NCBI GenBank assembly: GCA_021229015.1
Contig: CM037782.1
Coordinates: 59,017,591-59,081,590, forward strand
Length of the DNA: 64,000 nucleotides
From: Solen grandis
Taxonomy: Eukaryota; Mollusca; Bivalvia; Adapedonta; Solenidae
Reading direction: 5' to 3'
This document shows positions 12,976-22,106 of this stretch, piece after piece. The position numbers were made by a program, and so were the translations under genes. The notes under the pieces are model-generated. The model was given only the letters and a program-made list of their open reading frames with translations, did not search any database and had not been told where the DNA came from. The first letter of the stretch is position 1. The number at the start of each line of letters is the position of its first letter.

Positions 12976-13346
12976 ACATAGAATTAATTAGTAATTAAAG
13001 CCAAGCTTGACTTCGACCGAGATATCATACCAAGGAAACTGTCAGTGTGCGTTAAAAATCGCTCACCGAGCGAAATGTCGTGGATAGGAACCCGAACTCG
13101 GACGCGGATCGGGCGTATGGAATATACCAAACGTTTTCTTTGTTAAGCGAAATATGGAATACCGGCCTTAATATCAAAAAGGTCATAACTCCTAACCAAA
13201 TTAGGCGATATCAGTCATAATCGAACTTGGCAGCGGAATTTTTGCTTTAAACGCCATCATGAAGATTGAATATGATTGCCTAAGGAATTAATATGCTAGA
13301 TAACAAACAAAATAATGGTTGATGGCGGATGGACGACGGACATTCA

Positions 13347-13799
13347 TTCAACGATTCTAAAATAAAAATAAATAAATATAATAAAAAATAATAAATATCA
13401 ATTTTTTCCCACCTAAGTCTTTTCACTTTTGCCTTTTGTACACTCTTTGCAAACCGTGAATTCGAAGCCTGTTGCTTAGGCGCCGTTTCAAAGCAATCTT
13501 TGGTTTCATATTTGCTTCAATTAAGCGTTGTTGTTCATTAGCGATTTTTGTGTTAATACCTTTACGGTATATGTTCAATTATAGTTGTTTTTTTTGTTCA
13601 CCACATTTCCATCTCCTTAAATAGATTTTGTTTGATAATCTCCACACATTCCTCTCTTCGTGTTTTATCTAAATTTCGTATCAAAGAATAAGTCGTATTT
13701 TATAAACATTTAAAACTCAAACACAACTTGAAGACGAATGAAGATAACAATGATGTAAAATAAGGTAGTAACAAAAGGTGGTATGTGAAACCCAACATA
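13347..13799. other. Intergenic DNA, no gene seen
   Basis: AT-rich, with (AAATAAAT)-type low-complexity sequence near 13360-13395. No features seen. Confidence 0.5.
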
Positions 13800-13827
13800 T
13801 ATTAGACTAGACTTGACTTGACTATTT

Positions 13828-13900
13828 GAGATTACCGTCGCTTCGACAGTATTTCAGTCATATAGCGACGTCCAGCTAATTACAGGTGGAGGAAGACCCC
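13828..13900 (-). mobile_element. SINE S1 tail, cut by assembly gap
   Basis: Matches the conserved central block and tail of the complete copy at 3561-3815 (CGACAGTATTTCAGTCATAT, AGCGACGTCCAGCTAATTAC, GGTGGAGGAAGACCCC). The tRNA-like head would lie in the N run. Confidence 0.8.
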
Positions 13901-14000
13901 NNNNNNNNNNNNNNNNNNNNNNNNNNNNNNNNNNNNNNNNNNNNNNNNNNNNNNNNNNNNNNNNNNNNNNNNNNNNNNNNNNNNNNNNNNNNNNNNNNNN
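13901..14000. other. Assembly gap (100 N)
   Basis: Exactly 100 consecutive N, the usual placeholder for a gap of unknown size. It starts within a SINE and ends in AT-rich minisatellite-like sequence, so the break is probably repeat-caused. Confidence 0.98.
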
Positions 14001-14098
14001 CATATGTAGCATTAAGCAAGATTATCATATAAAAAAAAGCATGATTATATAATTATCATGTATTGTTATTATATATGTAACAGGTGGTGAAAAAATCA

Positions 14099-14170
14099 TG
14101 GCTCGACCGGGACTCGAACCCAGGGCCTCAGGACTACCGTTCCTGCGCTCTACCACTGAGCTATCGAGAC
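14099..14170 (-). other. tRNA-like Pol III unit in 3' LTR
   Basis: A 72-nt stretch folds by eye into a full cloverleaf. The D stem GCTC/GAGC, anticodon stem CAGGA/TCCTG and T stem CTGGG/CCCGG are all paired, and the acceptor stem has 6 of 7 pairs (mismatch at the second pair). It contains an A box TAGCTCAGTGG and a B box GGTTCGAGTCC. A T6 terminator follows four bases past the 3' end (14095-14090). The seven-base anticodon loop ACGGTAG would give GGT, but base 33 is C rather than T, so decoding function is doubtful. It may be a captured tRNA gene or SINE head. Confidence 0.7.
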
Positions 14171-14369
14171 ACTCATGTCTTATTGCCTATTGATTTATCA
14201 CCAAATACCTGTACCCGGCTACATATTCCCCCTCCAAATTTAGAATTCGTCCCGAATTCTTTGAGACAAAGAACATTGTGAAAAGTTCTTGAGGTGCCGA
14301 AGCAGTAGCCATATCAAACAGTAGGTTATTTACGTTGGGCGCCAAATGTAACAGGTGGTGAAAAAATCA

Positions 14370-14441
14370 TGGCTCGACCGGGACTCGAACCCAGGGCCTC
14401 AGGACTACCGTTCCTGCGCTCTACCACTGAGCTATCGAGAC
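14370..14441 (-). other. tRNA-like Pol III unit in 5' LTR
   Basis: Identical to the unit in the other LTR (offset 271 bp), with the same boxes and T6 stretch (14366-14361). From this LTR a Pol III transcript would stop before reaching the primer-binding site unless it read through. Confidence 0.7.
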
Positions 14442-14494
14442 ACTCATGTCTTATTGCCTATTGATTTATCACCAAATACCTGTACCCGGCTACA

Positions 14495-14772
14495 TATAGC
14501 AAAATTACATTGTCAATATATAGAAATATTATCATATATAAATATAGAGAAAAATTATTGTTTTCATAAAATTATCATGTATTTTCATTAGATAGCAAGA
14601 TTATCATGTATTTTCATTAGATAGCAAGATTATCATGTATTTTCATTAGATAGCAAGATTACCATGTATTTTCATTAGATAGCAAGATTATCATGTATTT
14701 TCATTAGATAGCAAGATTATCATGTATTTTCATTAGATAGCAAGACTATCATGTTTTTTCATTAGATAGCAA
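14495..14772 (+). repeat. 29-bp minisatellite
   Basis: About seven copies of a 29-bp unit, ATTATCATG TATTTTCATT AGATAGCAAG, from about 14572 to 14772. AT-rich relatives (GCAAGATTATCATAT) lie at 14010-14070, on the other side of the LTR element. The retroelement therefore landed in or beside this array. Confidence 0.85.
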
Positions 14773-14876
14773 GGTTTTGATGTATACACATTTACCGCCT
14801 ATGTAAAACAAGATTATTAAGTATTGCATTTTACATAGCAAGACTGTCAAGTATTAGCAACATTATATCATTATAT

Positions 14877-15815
14877 AACAAGAGTGCCAGTGCTGTCACA
14901 ATATACGCCGCCACAAAATATAAAGACCAAGAGGGTCCTTTTAATTATTGCTTTTAACATTTCTGTAAGCATAAGATCATAATGAAGTCTGTAAGACCAA
15001 TTAATTTAACTGAACAGAGATAGAACCCTAGAAATGCTTCCAATATGAAAGTAGGTTAAATAGCAGTATCAATATGAATCCTTTTTTCTTTCCCCGCATT
15101 ACTCTTGCAAAAATCACTGTACCAGAAAATCCCTGCTTTATGCACTTTTACCTGTATAACTTAAAAACCCTTTTGCTTCCCATAATAATGACATTGCCCA
15201 AGTTTTGAAAAAATTAGGTCAGAAACATACAAGGAATTGCATTCACTAGGCTGAAATATCAATCAGCTAAAGATACTAAGTTTCAAGGATCAAAAATCTT
15301 GCAAAAATTAATGAACCGGAATATTGCCACTTCATGCACATCTACCATTACAGTAATGCCACAGATCAAGTTTTGAAAAGATTCTTCAGAAATGTAGGAG
15401 GAGTTGCGTTCACAAGGCTGCAATATCAAACAGCTACAGACATTAAGTTTCAAGGGACACAAATCTTGTAGAAATCAATGAACCGGAAAATCGCCACTTC
15501 ATGCACATCTACCTTATTATAGTAATGACAATGACCAAGTTTTGAAAAGATTCATTCAGAAATGTAGGAGGAGTTCACAAGGCTGCAATATCAATCAGCT
15601 ACAGAGACTAAGTTTCAAGGGACACAAATCGTCGTAAAAATCAATGAACTGGAAAATTGCCACTTCATGCACATCTACCCACTGTAGTAATGACAATGAC
15701 CAAGTTTTGAAAAGATTCATTCAGAAATGTAGGAGGAGTTGCGTTCACAAGATATGGACGTACGGACAGATGGAGAAGATGACGCCAATATACGACCGCC
15801 TCTGGCGGCGTATAA
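14877..15815 (+). repeat. Tandem-core element, ATACGCCGCC type
   Basis: It begins AACAAGAGTGCC, with the terminal motif ATACGCCGCC at 14903-14912. It ends with the hairpin ATACGACCGCC-TCT-GGCGGCGTAT (15789-15813). The core has about three direct units of ~166 bp, marked by TGACCAAGTTTTGAAAAGATT (about 15370, 15537 and 15703) and GAAATGTAGGAGGAGTT. A GACGnACGGACAGATGG stretch precedes the 3' end. No coding. Confidence 0.75.
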
Positions 15816-15900
15816 AAATTGGGGCTTTTGACAGAAGACTGGCTGGAATTTTAAAGACAAAATGGTAACTGGACCTGGGAAAAAGATTTTGGCTAGCATT

Positions 15901-16113
15901 ATAACCCTCATGAAAATTGATGAATATTTAATTAACTTAAAATGGTATATGAAACCACAAATTCTTCTTTGCCACACACACTGTGTTAAGAATCTGAGCT
16001 ACAATATTGCATAGGCAAACAGAGCAGACCAAGATCAGACAGCTCCTATAGGAGCTGTCTGATTTGGGTTTGCATTGTTTGCCTATGCATCAAAATGGGT
16101 CAATATGAAGTAA
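15901..16113 (+). mobile_element. TTAA MITE family F2, diverged copy
   Basis: Carries the F2 central palindrome (16012-16083: GGCAAACAGAGCAGACC... mirrored to ...GGTTTGCATTGTTTGCC, with AGCTCCTATAGGAGCT at the centre). The ends are degraded forms of CCCTTTACCTCATGAATATT and GAGGTAAAGGG. The terminal TTAA is mutated on both sides. Confidence 0.7.
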
Positions 16114-16696
16114 AGGGAAATACTGTAAGGATTTTGACAAATTGCCAATGCCTTACAGTGGGGATTTAGACTCCCAACGAATAAAAAATGTCAAAGTCCC
16201 CTAGGTCAGTATGCAGTTCAGATTTCCAATAGCAACTGGTACACAATTTGTGACAAATCAACAATTCTCCCTACCATTTACTGGGATACTAGGGAAAAAT
16301 TAACACAAGTATAAGGCATACTGAGGTCTGAATTCCTGGGGATATAATATTATAATAAAAAAAAATTTGACTTTCCTTAAGGATTTGGGAGATGTGGCCT
16401 TCATCCCATATCTTTAAGGAAAAGTGTCATATTCCATGTTTTATCGAAACAATTTGCCGCCAGGGAGTTTCGATTGCTGGAGTAAGCGGCAGTTTTGGAG
16501 AATATGGCATGAATTGTGATAAATTTTCAGGAGGGAAGACCCTGTGAATGGAGACTTTAATAAGGAATAATGGAAACAGCCATACCGATTAAGCCTGTGT
16601 TCCAATTATTTAAAGTTAGACAAGAAAGGAGCTAGACTTGGCTGGAAGCAATGTTCAATCCTTCAGTATTTTCTACATTACTACTCATTTATTTAC
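16114..16696. other. Intergenic DNA, no gene seen
   Basis: No open frame of interest and no recognised repeat. Confidence 0.4.
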
Positions 16697-16782
16697 CAGT
16701 CCCGGTGGCTGAGAGGTTGCAGAGTTGGCCAGGAGGAATTGTGGATTGGATCCCTGGTCACAGCATACCAAGTCATCAGCAA
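16697..16782 (+). mobile_element. tRNA-like SINE head (family S3 fragment)
   Basis: CCCGGTGGCTGAGAGGTTGC followed 40 bases later by GGATTGGATCCC resembles the A and B boxes of a tRNA-Leu/Ser-derived head. It runs directly into a copy of the GTGTCACCTGC element (16783-16923). Confidence 0.5.
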
Positions 16783-16923
16783 GTGTGTTCCTTAATGGAA
16801 TACATGTGTCACCTGCTGAAGCGCGACGCTTAAAGTGTTGCAGAAAAAGGGTGAAAGACACTGATGGACAGACAGATGAGGGATCCCTATATGTCGCCTC
16901 TGCTTACAGCAGATGAATAAAAA
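16783..16923 (+). repeat. Coreless GTGTC(A/G)CCTGC element
   Basis: The 5' module GTTCCTTAATGGAATACATG, GTGTCACCTGCTGAAGCG is followed by GGACAGACAGATG and the 3' module GATCCCTATATGTCGCC..GCTTACAGCAG. It has the same ends as the element at 41602-42691 but no tandem core. Confidence 0.65.
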
Positions 16924-17012
16924 TGGTACTAGTATATCTCTCAGTCTGCAATGGCTTGTGCTCACCATTTAAGGGTAGTTCAGGACTGATTTGCTGTGTG
17001 TAAGGTCATATG

Positions 17013-17317
17013 TTTGTTTGTTGGGTTTAATGTCCTACAGACAGTATTTCAGTCATTTAGAGACTGTGTCTACTTGAGACAGATATAGTGCTGCAACACT
17101 GCAGTATCATGCCATAGACATGTGGCATGATATAACAACCAGTCACATTATCCTGACACCGGGCCAACCAGTCCTGGAACTATCCTCATATGCTGAGCTT
17201 TAAGCAAGGGAGGTATACCAGTGCCAATTTTGTACAATTTTAGTATGTCGCAGCCCGGGATCGAACCCACAATCTCCCACTCCCAAGGCGGATGCTCTAA
17301 CCACTCAACTGGGGACC
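17013..17317 (-). mobile_element. tRNA-derived SINE, family S2
   Basis: The minus-strand head has an A-box-like AGTTGAGTGGTTAGAGC near 17305 and a B box GGTTCGATCCC near 17257. The body includes CCAGGACTGGTTGGCCCGG and CACTGCAGTATC. The tail is rich in AAACAAACA (17013-17030). It has the same order of blocks as the copies at 29131-30147 and 59874-60181. Confidence 0.85.
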
Positions 17318-18377
17318 TTGTAAGAATAATGTAACTGGATGTGGCATGTTGCCACATGTCTCTAGTATCGAATATAGTGAGGATTATACCAATACAAGTA
17401 AATTATATCAATAAATATGAAAGTGACACGAATCAAAATAAACCTGTTTACAAGAATATTTTCTTGACATAGATGCTTGATCAATATTCTGATAAATGAC
17501 TATGCAATCCTGACTCTTGGTATAACTACCAGTATCAGTGGTGGATTTTGACATACGGTATGCAATTTGCTTGTCTGCAAGAGCTTCTTGTACGGTTGGA
17601 ACATTCTCATTTGAGACGATATTAGAATAATAATTACAGTAGAGATCTTGCCATGGGAGTCTAGGATAGATAGTAGCATGTAATCAATGCCTTTTAACAG
17701 AGGTCAGTGCCCCTGCAGGCGAGAGAACTTAAACATCAGGGCCTTACTATGTCATCAGGGCATCTAATAACACTGATGACACCCACTGGAATAACCTGAG
17801 CGTGATGTACGCTGTAATTCCCCCATTAACCTTTTACCTCAGAAATATTCATTTACTTTATGCCTTGATGAATATTAATCAACAAACAATGGATTTTTCT
17901 TGGCTGTGCCGACAAAAACCTGATTAAGTAGCTATCTGGTCTGGGTATGCTCTGCTTGCCAAAACAACAAAATGATTCTGTATAAGGTATAGATAGGGGT
18001 TAAGCCATTTCATAATATAATGGTATATGGGACATGATCCAAAGGCAAAATTTGAGCTATATCCTGAGTGAAGCCAAACTGTTGCAAACATTTAACTATG
18101 ACATAATTACATAATTTGCCCAGTTTTAATACAATAGAACCGGTGCCCTTTAAAACACATACTCCTTATAACAACCTGACTATTATCGCTTATTTCCATC
18201 GACCCCACGCTGCAGTTCCTATAGCGTGAGCCAGGAGACCATCACAATCCACTGATGTTACCATTTATCTTGCCAACCAAGGTGTTATGATCCATCTTGT
18301 GTAATGTGACAGACCAACCAGCCCTGCCAACATTATATCTATTTGTATATAAAGGCCAATGCTACTAATGCCTGCAA
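17318..18377. other. Intergenic DNA with an F2 fragment
   Basis: No gene seen. At 17822-17920 there is a fragment of the F2 left end (TTAACCTTTTACCTCAGAAATATTC) without its right half. Confidence 0.5.
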
Positions 18378-18577
18378 ATGTTAGTCATTAACCCCTTTTT
18401 TTTAATGGACTTGTCATTTCTTCATTTTGGACTGTACCATTAGTTGTTTGTGGGGTGCTTGTTGAAAGTTTCTTGACCAAACATTATAGACAATGATCAG
18501 ACTGCATAGCTGATCTTCGTCTGCATTGGTCACAAAGGCAGTCAAAAGTGCCCGTAGCATTGTTAAGGTTAAATAAC
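18378..18577 (+). mobile_element. TTAA MITE family F3, diverged copy
   Basis: Begins TTAACCCC and ends AAGGTTAA. The interior has TTCATTTTGGACTG.ACCATTA, and a short imperfect palindrome ACAATGATCAGACTGCATAGC...CTGATCTTCGTCTGCATTGG. It matches the copies at 43785-43987 and 53255-53430. Confidence 0.65.
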
Positions 18578-18784
18578 AGAGACCATCAGTCTGATAGATT
18601 ATCTCCCTTAGAAAAGTGGCAGATTTCTTCCCTTAGAGAAGTGGTAGATTATCTCCCTTAGAAAAGGGGCTTACGGAATTCTTATCTAACATTATCAAGA
18701 TGCAGTCCAACTTTTAACTCCTATTTCTGAATGATTTTCAATATGAACTTTTATCATTATTTTGGTGCTTGAAGTTCAGTCTTA

Positions 18785-19470
18785 AACAAGAGGGCCATAG
18801 AGGCCCTAAACAACTCACTTGGGGTTACCCAAGGAACATCTTTTCTAAAACATTTTGAAATCTGGCCAGTAGTTTTGAAGAAGATAATTTTTTTAAATTT
18901 TCCTAATACATTTCTTTCTATTGCCACTTCAACCAGAGTTCTACATGAATCAGGTTTATATTAGCAACTTTTGTGAAGGTTCACCCAAGGATCATCCCTG
19001 CCAAGTTTAATCAAATTCTGCCCAGCGGTTTCAGAGAAGATGTCATTTAAATGTTTCACTACATACATGTAAGGCAAATAAGCCACCCCACCCTGGTGGC
19101 TATGTTTTTTACGGATCTGAATTATTTTAGCAATCTTGGTAGATGGTTAACAAAGGGACATCTGTACCAAAACATTGAGAATCTGGCCAGTAGTTTTGAA
19201 GAAGATGATTTTTAAAGTTATCATAATATTTTTCTTTCTGTTGCCATGGCAACAAGAGTTCTATATGGATCAAGTTTATTTTAGCAACTTTTGTGAAGGT
19301 TCAACCAAGGATCATCCCTGCCAAGTTTAATCAAATTCTGTCCAGCGGTTTCAGAGGAAATGTCGTTTAAATGTTTCACTTTATACATAAAAGGCAAATT
19401 AGCCCTGCCCCTGGCGGCCATGTTTTTTTTATGGATAGGAATAATTATAGCAATCTTGATAGATGGTTAC
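18785..19470 (+). repeat. Tandem-core element, GCTCACCTGAG type with ~320-bp units, 3'-truncated
   Basis: Starts AAACAAGAGGGCCATAGAGG. It carries about two diverged units of ~315 bp (TCTGGCCAGTAGTTTTGAAG, GTTGCCATGGCAAC-like block, CATCCCTGCCAAGTTTAATC). These are the same units as the core at 61073-62880. No 3' hairpin is found. Confidence 0.75.
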
Positions 19471-19658
19471 CCAAAGGATGCCTACCACATATATATCTAA
19501 TCTATCTGAAAATTTTGCAATCAGAAATACAAATCATACCTGCAATAGCTATTTCTTTTCTAAATATTCAAACATGTTTGACTTTTTTATTCTCCTGAGG
19601 TCTTGGTACCTGCAGCTGATATTACAATCTTGTTTTATATTCCATGTCTGCATCATTT

Positions 19659-20400
19659 TTAACCCTTTACATCATGAATATTCATGTTCAAATTTTTGAC
19701 TTAATGAGTATTTATTTACTGAACTTTAAATGGTATATGAAACAAAGGATTTTTTTTCTTTGCTTTGCAGGCTGTAGAACCTAAGCTACAATATATTTTG
19801 TATGAGCAAACAGAAGAGAGACCCTTTTTGGAGTGCTGTCTAATCAGGGTCTCCTCTCTTTGCTCAAAACATATTGTAGCTCAGATTCTACACAAGTCTA
19901 CAGTCATGGCAAAGAAAAATTAACTGCTTCAATGACCATTTAACCCTTTCCCTCATAGAGGTAACCATGAAAAGACCTATGCGAACAGCATAAAACCAGA
20001 TCAGCCTGCGAGTAACTTGCAGGCTGATCAGGTTTTATGCTGTTCGCAGGCTGATCAGGTTTTATGCTGTTGCTGCTCCTCAGTGGTCTGGAAATGAGGA
20101 TTTTAATTAAATTTGGTAAAAATTAACTATGCGAACAGCATAAAACCAGATCAGCCTGCGAGTAACTTGCAGGCTGATCAGGTTTTATGCTGTTCGCAGG
20201 CTGATCAGGTTTTATGCTGTTCGCTGCTCCTCAGTGGTCTGGAAATGAGGATTGTGTAATTAAATTTGGTAAGGTTTAACTGTGGTTTTCTGCAGATCAG
20301 GCTTTATGTGATACCTATTGAGGGCGTCAAAATGAGTCTATATGCGGGAAAGGGTTAAAGTTTAGTAAATTAACTATGCTGATGAAGTGTTAAAAAGACA
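19659..20400 (+). mobile_element. F2 MITE interrupted by an F1 MITE
   Basis: The F2 left end TTAACCCTTTACATCATGAA starts at 19659. The F2 palindrome (GAGCAAACAGAAGAGAGACCC ... CTCTCTTTGCTC) lies at about 19803-19866. The right arm ACCATTTAAAGTTTAGTAAATTAA is split at its TTAA by the F1 element (19944-20354). The outer right end is degraded. Confidence 0.75.
19944..20354 (+). mobile_element. F1 MITE with internal duplications (copy 1)
   Basis: Ends CCCTTTCCCTCATA and TATGCGGGAAAGGG, flanked by TTAA (19940-19943, 20355-20358). A 150-bp segment starting GCGAACAGC is tandemly duplicated (19981 and 20131). Each copy also carries a shorter ~28-bp duplication of the right palindrome arm, so the short duplication came first. 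Confidence 0.9.
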
Positions 20401-22100
20401 CTTGAAACTTTCAGAAACACAGACACTGTAATTACTGTAAGCATATGGTCTACAGTTCACAGTCTTTTTAAATAGTAACATTTTGTAGTTAAGGATGTTT
20501 ATAAATGTCAAGTTATCCACAGGCATTGTAGGACTTGCAAACTTGGGAGACACAATCTAAAAATAGGTCTACTTTTCCCTAATGAACAGAACTGTTCTGG
20601 CTTTGCTGCTTAATGGCTAATCTCATAAATGACACAGGTTTTTTCTTCTTTCTTTATCACGGGACATTCAAAATCTTTTTCCCCTCAGCTAAAAATTTCA
20701 TTCAATTCATACATGTATTTACCCCATTGGATTTTTCTTTCCCCAAATTAAAATATTTAATATTCCCCCCCCCCCCCCCCCAAACAATATTAAATAATGG
20801 GCAGGTGGAGAGATTTCTTTTGGATTTTTTTTTCTGACAAAGCTGAATGGCCTTCCAGGTATAATGATGAACATATCATTTAAGAACAGAATGAGCAAAA
20901 TTGACAAAAGAGTAAAATCAGGAAACTTAAAAAAAAAAATCAGCCTGGGGCTAATATACTTGAGTCAGGACCTGTTCTATTGTGTCGTTCGGACTGCAAA
21001 CAAACATATTTTATACGATGGCCTATGACTGGAAATTTCTTAAAATTCAGTATACCAGTACATATTATATACTTTCCATGGTCTAGCATATGGTGTAACA
21101 TAGCATGTTTTTATACAAATATATATCTGAATAGAGTAGTATGTATATTGACCTGACTCCAGCATATATAAAACATGCACAAAAGCTTGATTGCATGCTC
21201 TTAGGACTACAGACAACAGTAACAACCAGAGCAAATCTACCGCAAGATGAGAGGCTTAATTCTCCCTCTCAACTAACAGCCCTGTTACGTATATTGACGG
21301 AGAATTTAATGACAAGACATCCTCAATTACGGTAATGAGCCACGGCTGTGCTCCTTTGTGGCAGCACGACAAAGGCAATGAAAGTACAGGTAAAGTCCAG
21401 CTATTCCTAATGGTAAAGCTTGTGTTTTTGTCTTAATCAGCTATTGGCCATGAACGCTGTCTAGTTTATCATAGCTATTGCAGGTTCATTTTATAAAATG
21501 TAAACACATCTCTTGTCTTCTGCATATTAACTGCAAGTACATGTATGTCAATGATATAAGAGTAAATCTTCAAGAAGCATGAAGTATAATTTTATCTAGA
21601 TAATGGAGGTAAAAAAATGTAATAAGAAAACGCCATTAATCATAGTATAAATAAAATGCAGTGTTTCTTCCAGAGCGCGTTTTTGACGCTCATTTTTTGG
21701 CTTTGACGCAATGAAATTCGGTCTGTGCGTTTTCCGTGACAGGTGTTTATTCATTGCATTAAAATTTAAATGAGTGGGAAAGATGCAAGGAATTTGTTGT
21801 GCAGCAGCATTGATCGAGAAAGGCATGCGCCATGTGCAATAGTCACATTAAAAATAAAAAAGTCACATCATTTTGTTTTTTTTTGCATTGGATTAGCCCG
21901 TCGCATTCTGGTATTCGGTCGTTTATAGTCCAAGCCCAAAAGAGGGGAATTCCACTGCTAAATATAACAAATTGTAGAGAGGGGTGAACATAACTGATTC
22001 ATCGAGGCATTGGTGTATCAACCAATCACTGTCTTTTTCACGGAAGAATCCAAGAGGGATACACAGTATTGATTTATATTGAGGCATTGGTACCTGTTAT
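20401..22100. other. Intergenic DNA, no gene seen
   Basis: Contains a C run at about 20765-20780. Open frames of 60-78 codons show no domain. No further repeat family recognised. Confidence 0.45.
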
Positions 22101-22106
22101 CAAATA

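Larger units (their letters stand above)
9493..13167 (+). mobile_element. PIF/Harbinger-type DNA element (non-autonomous)
   Basis: The terminal inverted repeats are GGCCGGCATTCCATA (9493-9507) and its complement TATGGAATACCGGCC (13153-13167), 14 of 15 bases matching. They are flanked by TTA on both sides (9490-9492 and 13168-13170). A GG..CC end with a 3-bp TWA duplication is the PIF/Harbinger signature. A remnant of Harbinger-like transposase N-terminus lies inside (12796-12972). Most of the interior is a ~850-bp tandem array. No catalytic DDE region is seen, so the element cannot be autonomous. Confidence 0.75.
9157..13346 (+). repeat. Tandem-core element, AACAAGAGGGCCAAG type, split by a transposon
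   Basis: It begins AACAAGAGGGCCAAGATGGC and has two ~150-bp core units: TAATATCAAA...GGCCATAACTTCT...AAGAAATAAAGATGCTAGA (about 9335-9489) and TAATATCAAAAAGGTCATAACTCC...AAGGAATTAATATGCTAGA (13169-13300). It ends after GGACGACGGAC near 13346. The two units were adjacent before the Harbinger-type element (9493-13167) inserted between them. Confidence 0.7.
14076..14494 (-). mobile_element. TRIM-type LTR retroelement with tRNA-like unit in LTR
   Basis: Two direct repeats of 148 bp (14076-14223 and 14347-14494), identical as far as I can read, begin TGTAGCC and end TGTTACA on the minus strand (TG...CA ends). On that strand, two bases after the 5' LTR is a primer-binding site, TGGCGCCCAACGT (14344-14332). 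It is complementary to the 3' end of tRNA-Lys (ACGTTGGGCGCCA). Directly before the 3' LTR is a polypurine tract, GGAGGGGGAATA (14235-14224). The internal region is only 123 bp, has no ORF, and holds a short hairpin AGAATTCG-GGA-CGAATTCT. Flanks show a 4-bp TATA duplication. The size fits a terminal-repeat retrotransposon in miniature, probably moved by a Ty3-like parent. Identical LTRs imply recent insertion. Confidence 0.88.

Noticed and set aside
14084..14591. Two near-identical plus-strand open frames starting MVKKSWLDRDSNPGPQDY
   Set aside because: They are antisense translations of the LTR and its tRNA-like unit. The DRDSNPGP-type peptide is the usual result of reading a B box backwards.
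14572..14772. Regular short repeats as a CRISPR array
   Set aside because: The units are contiguous with no unique spacers, and the genome is eukaryotic.
20765..20780. Homopolymer C run as a regulatory or quadruplex site
   Set aside because: A simple homopolymer with no conserved context; similar runs occur at 4158 and 40421.
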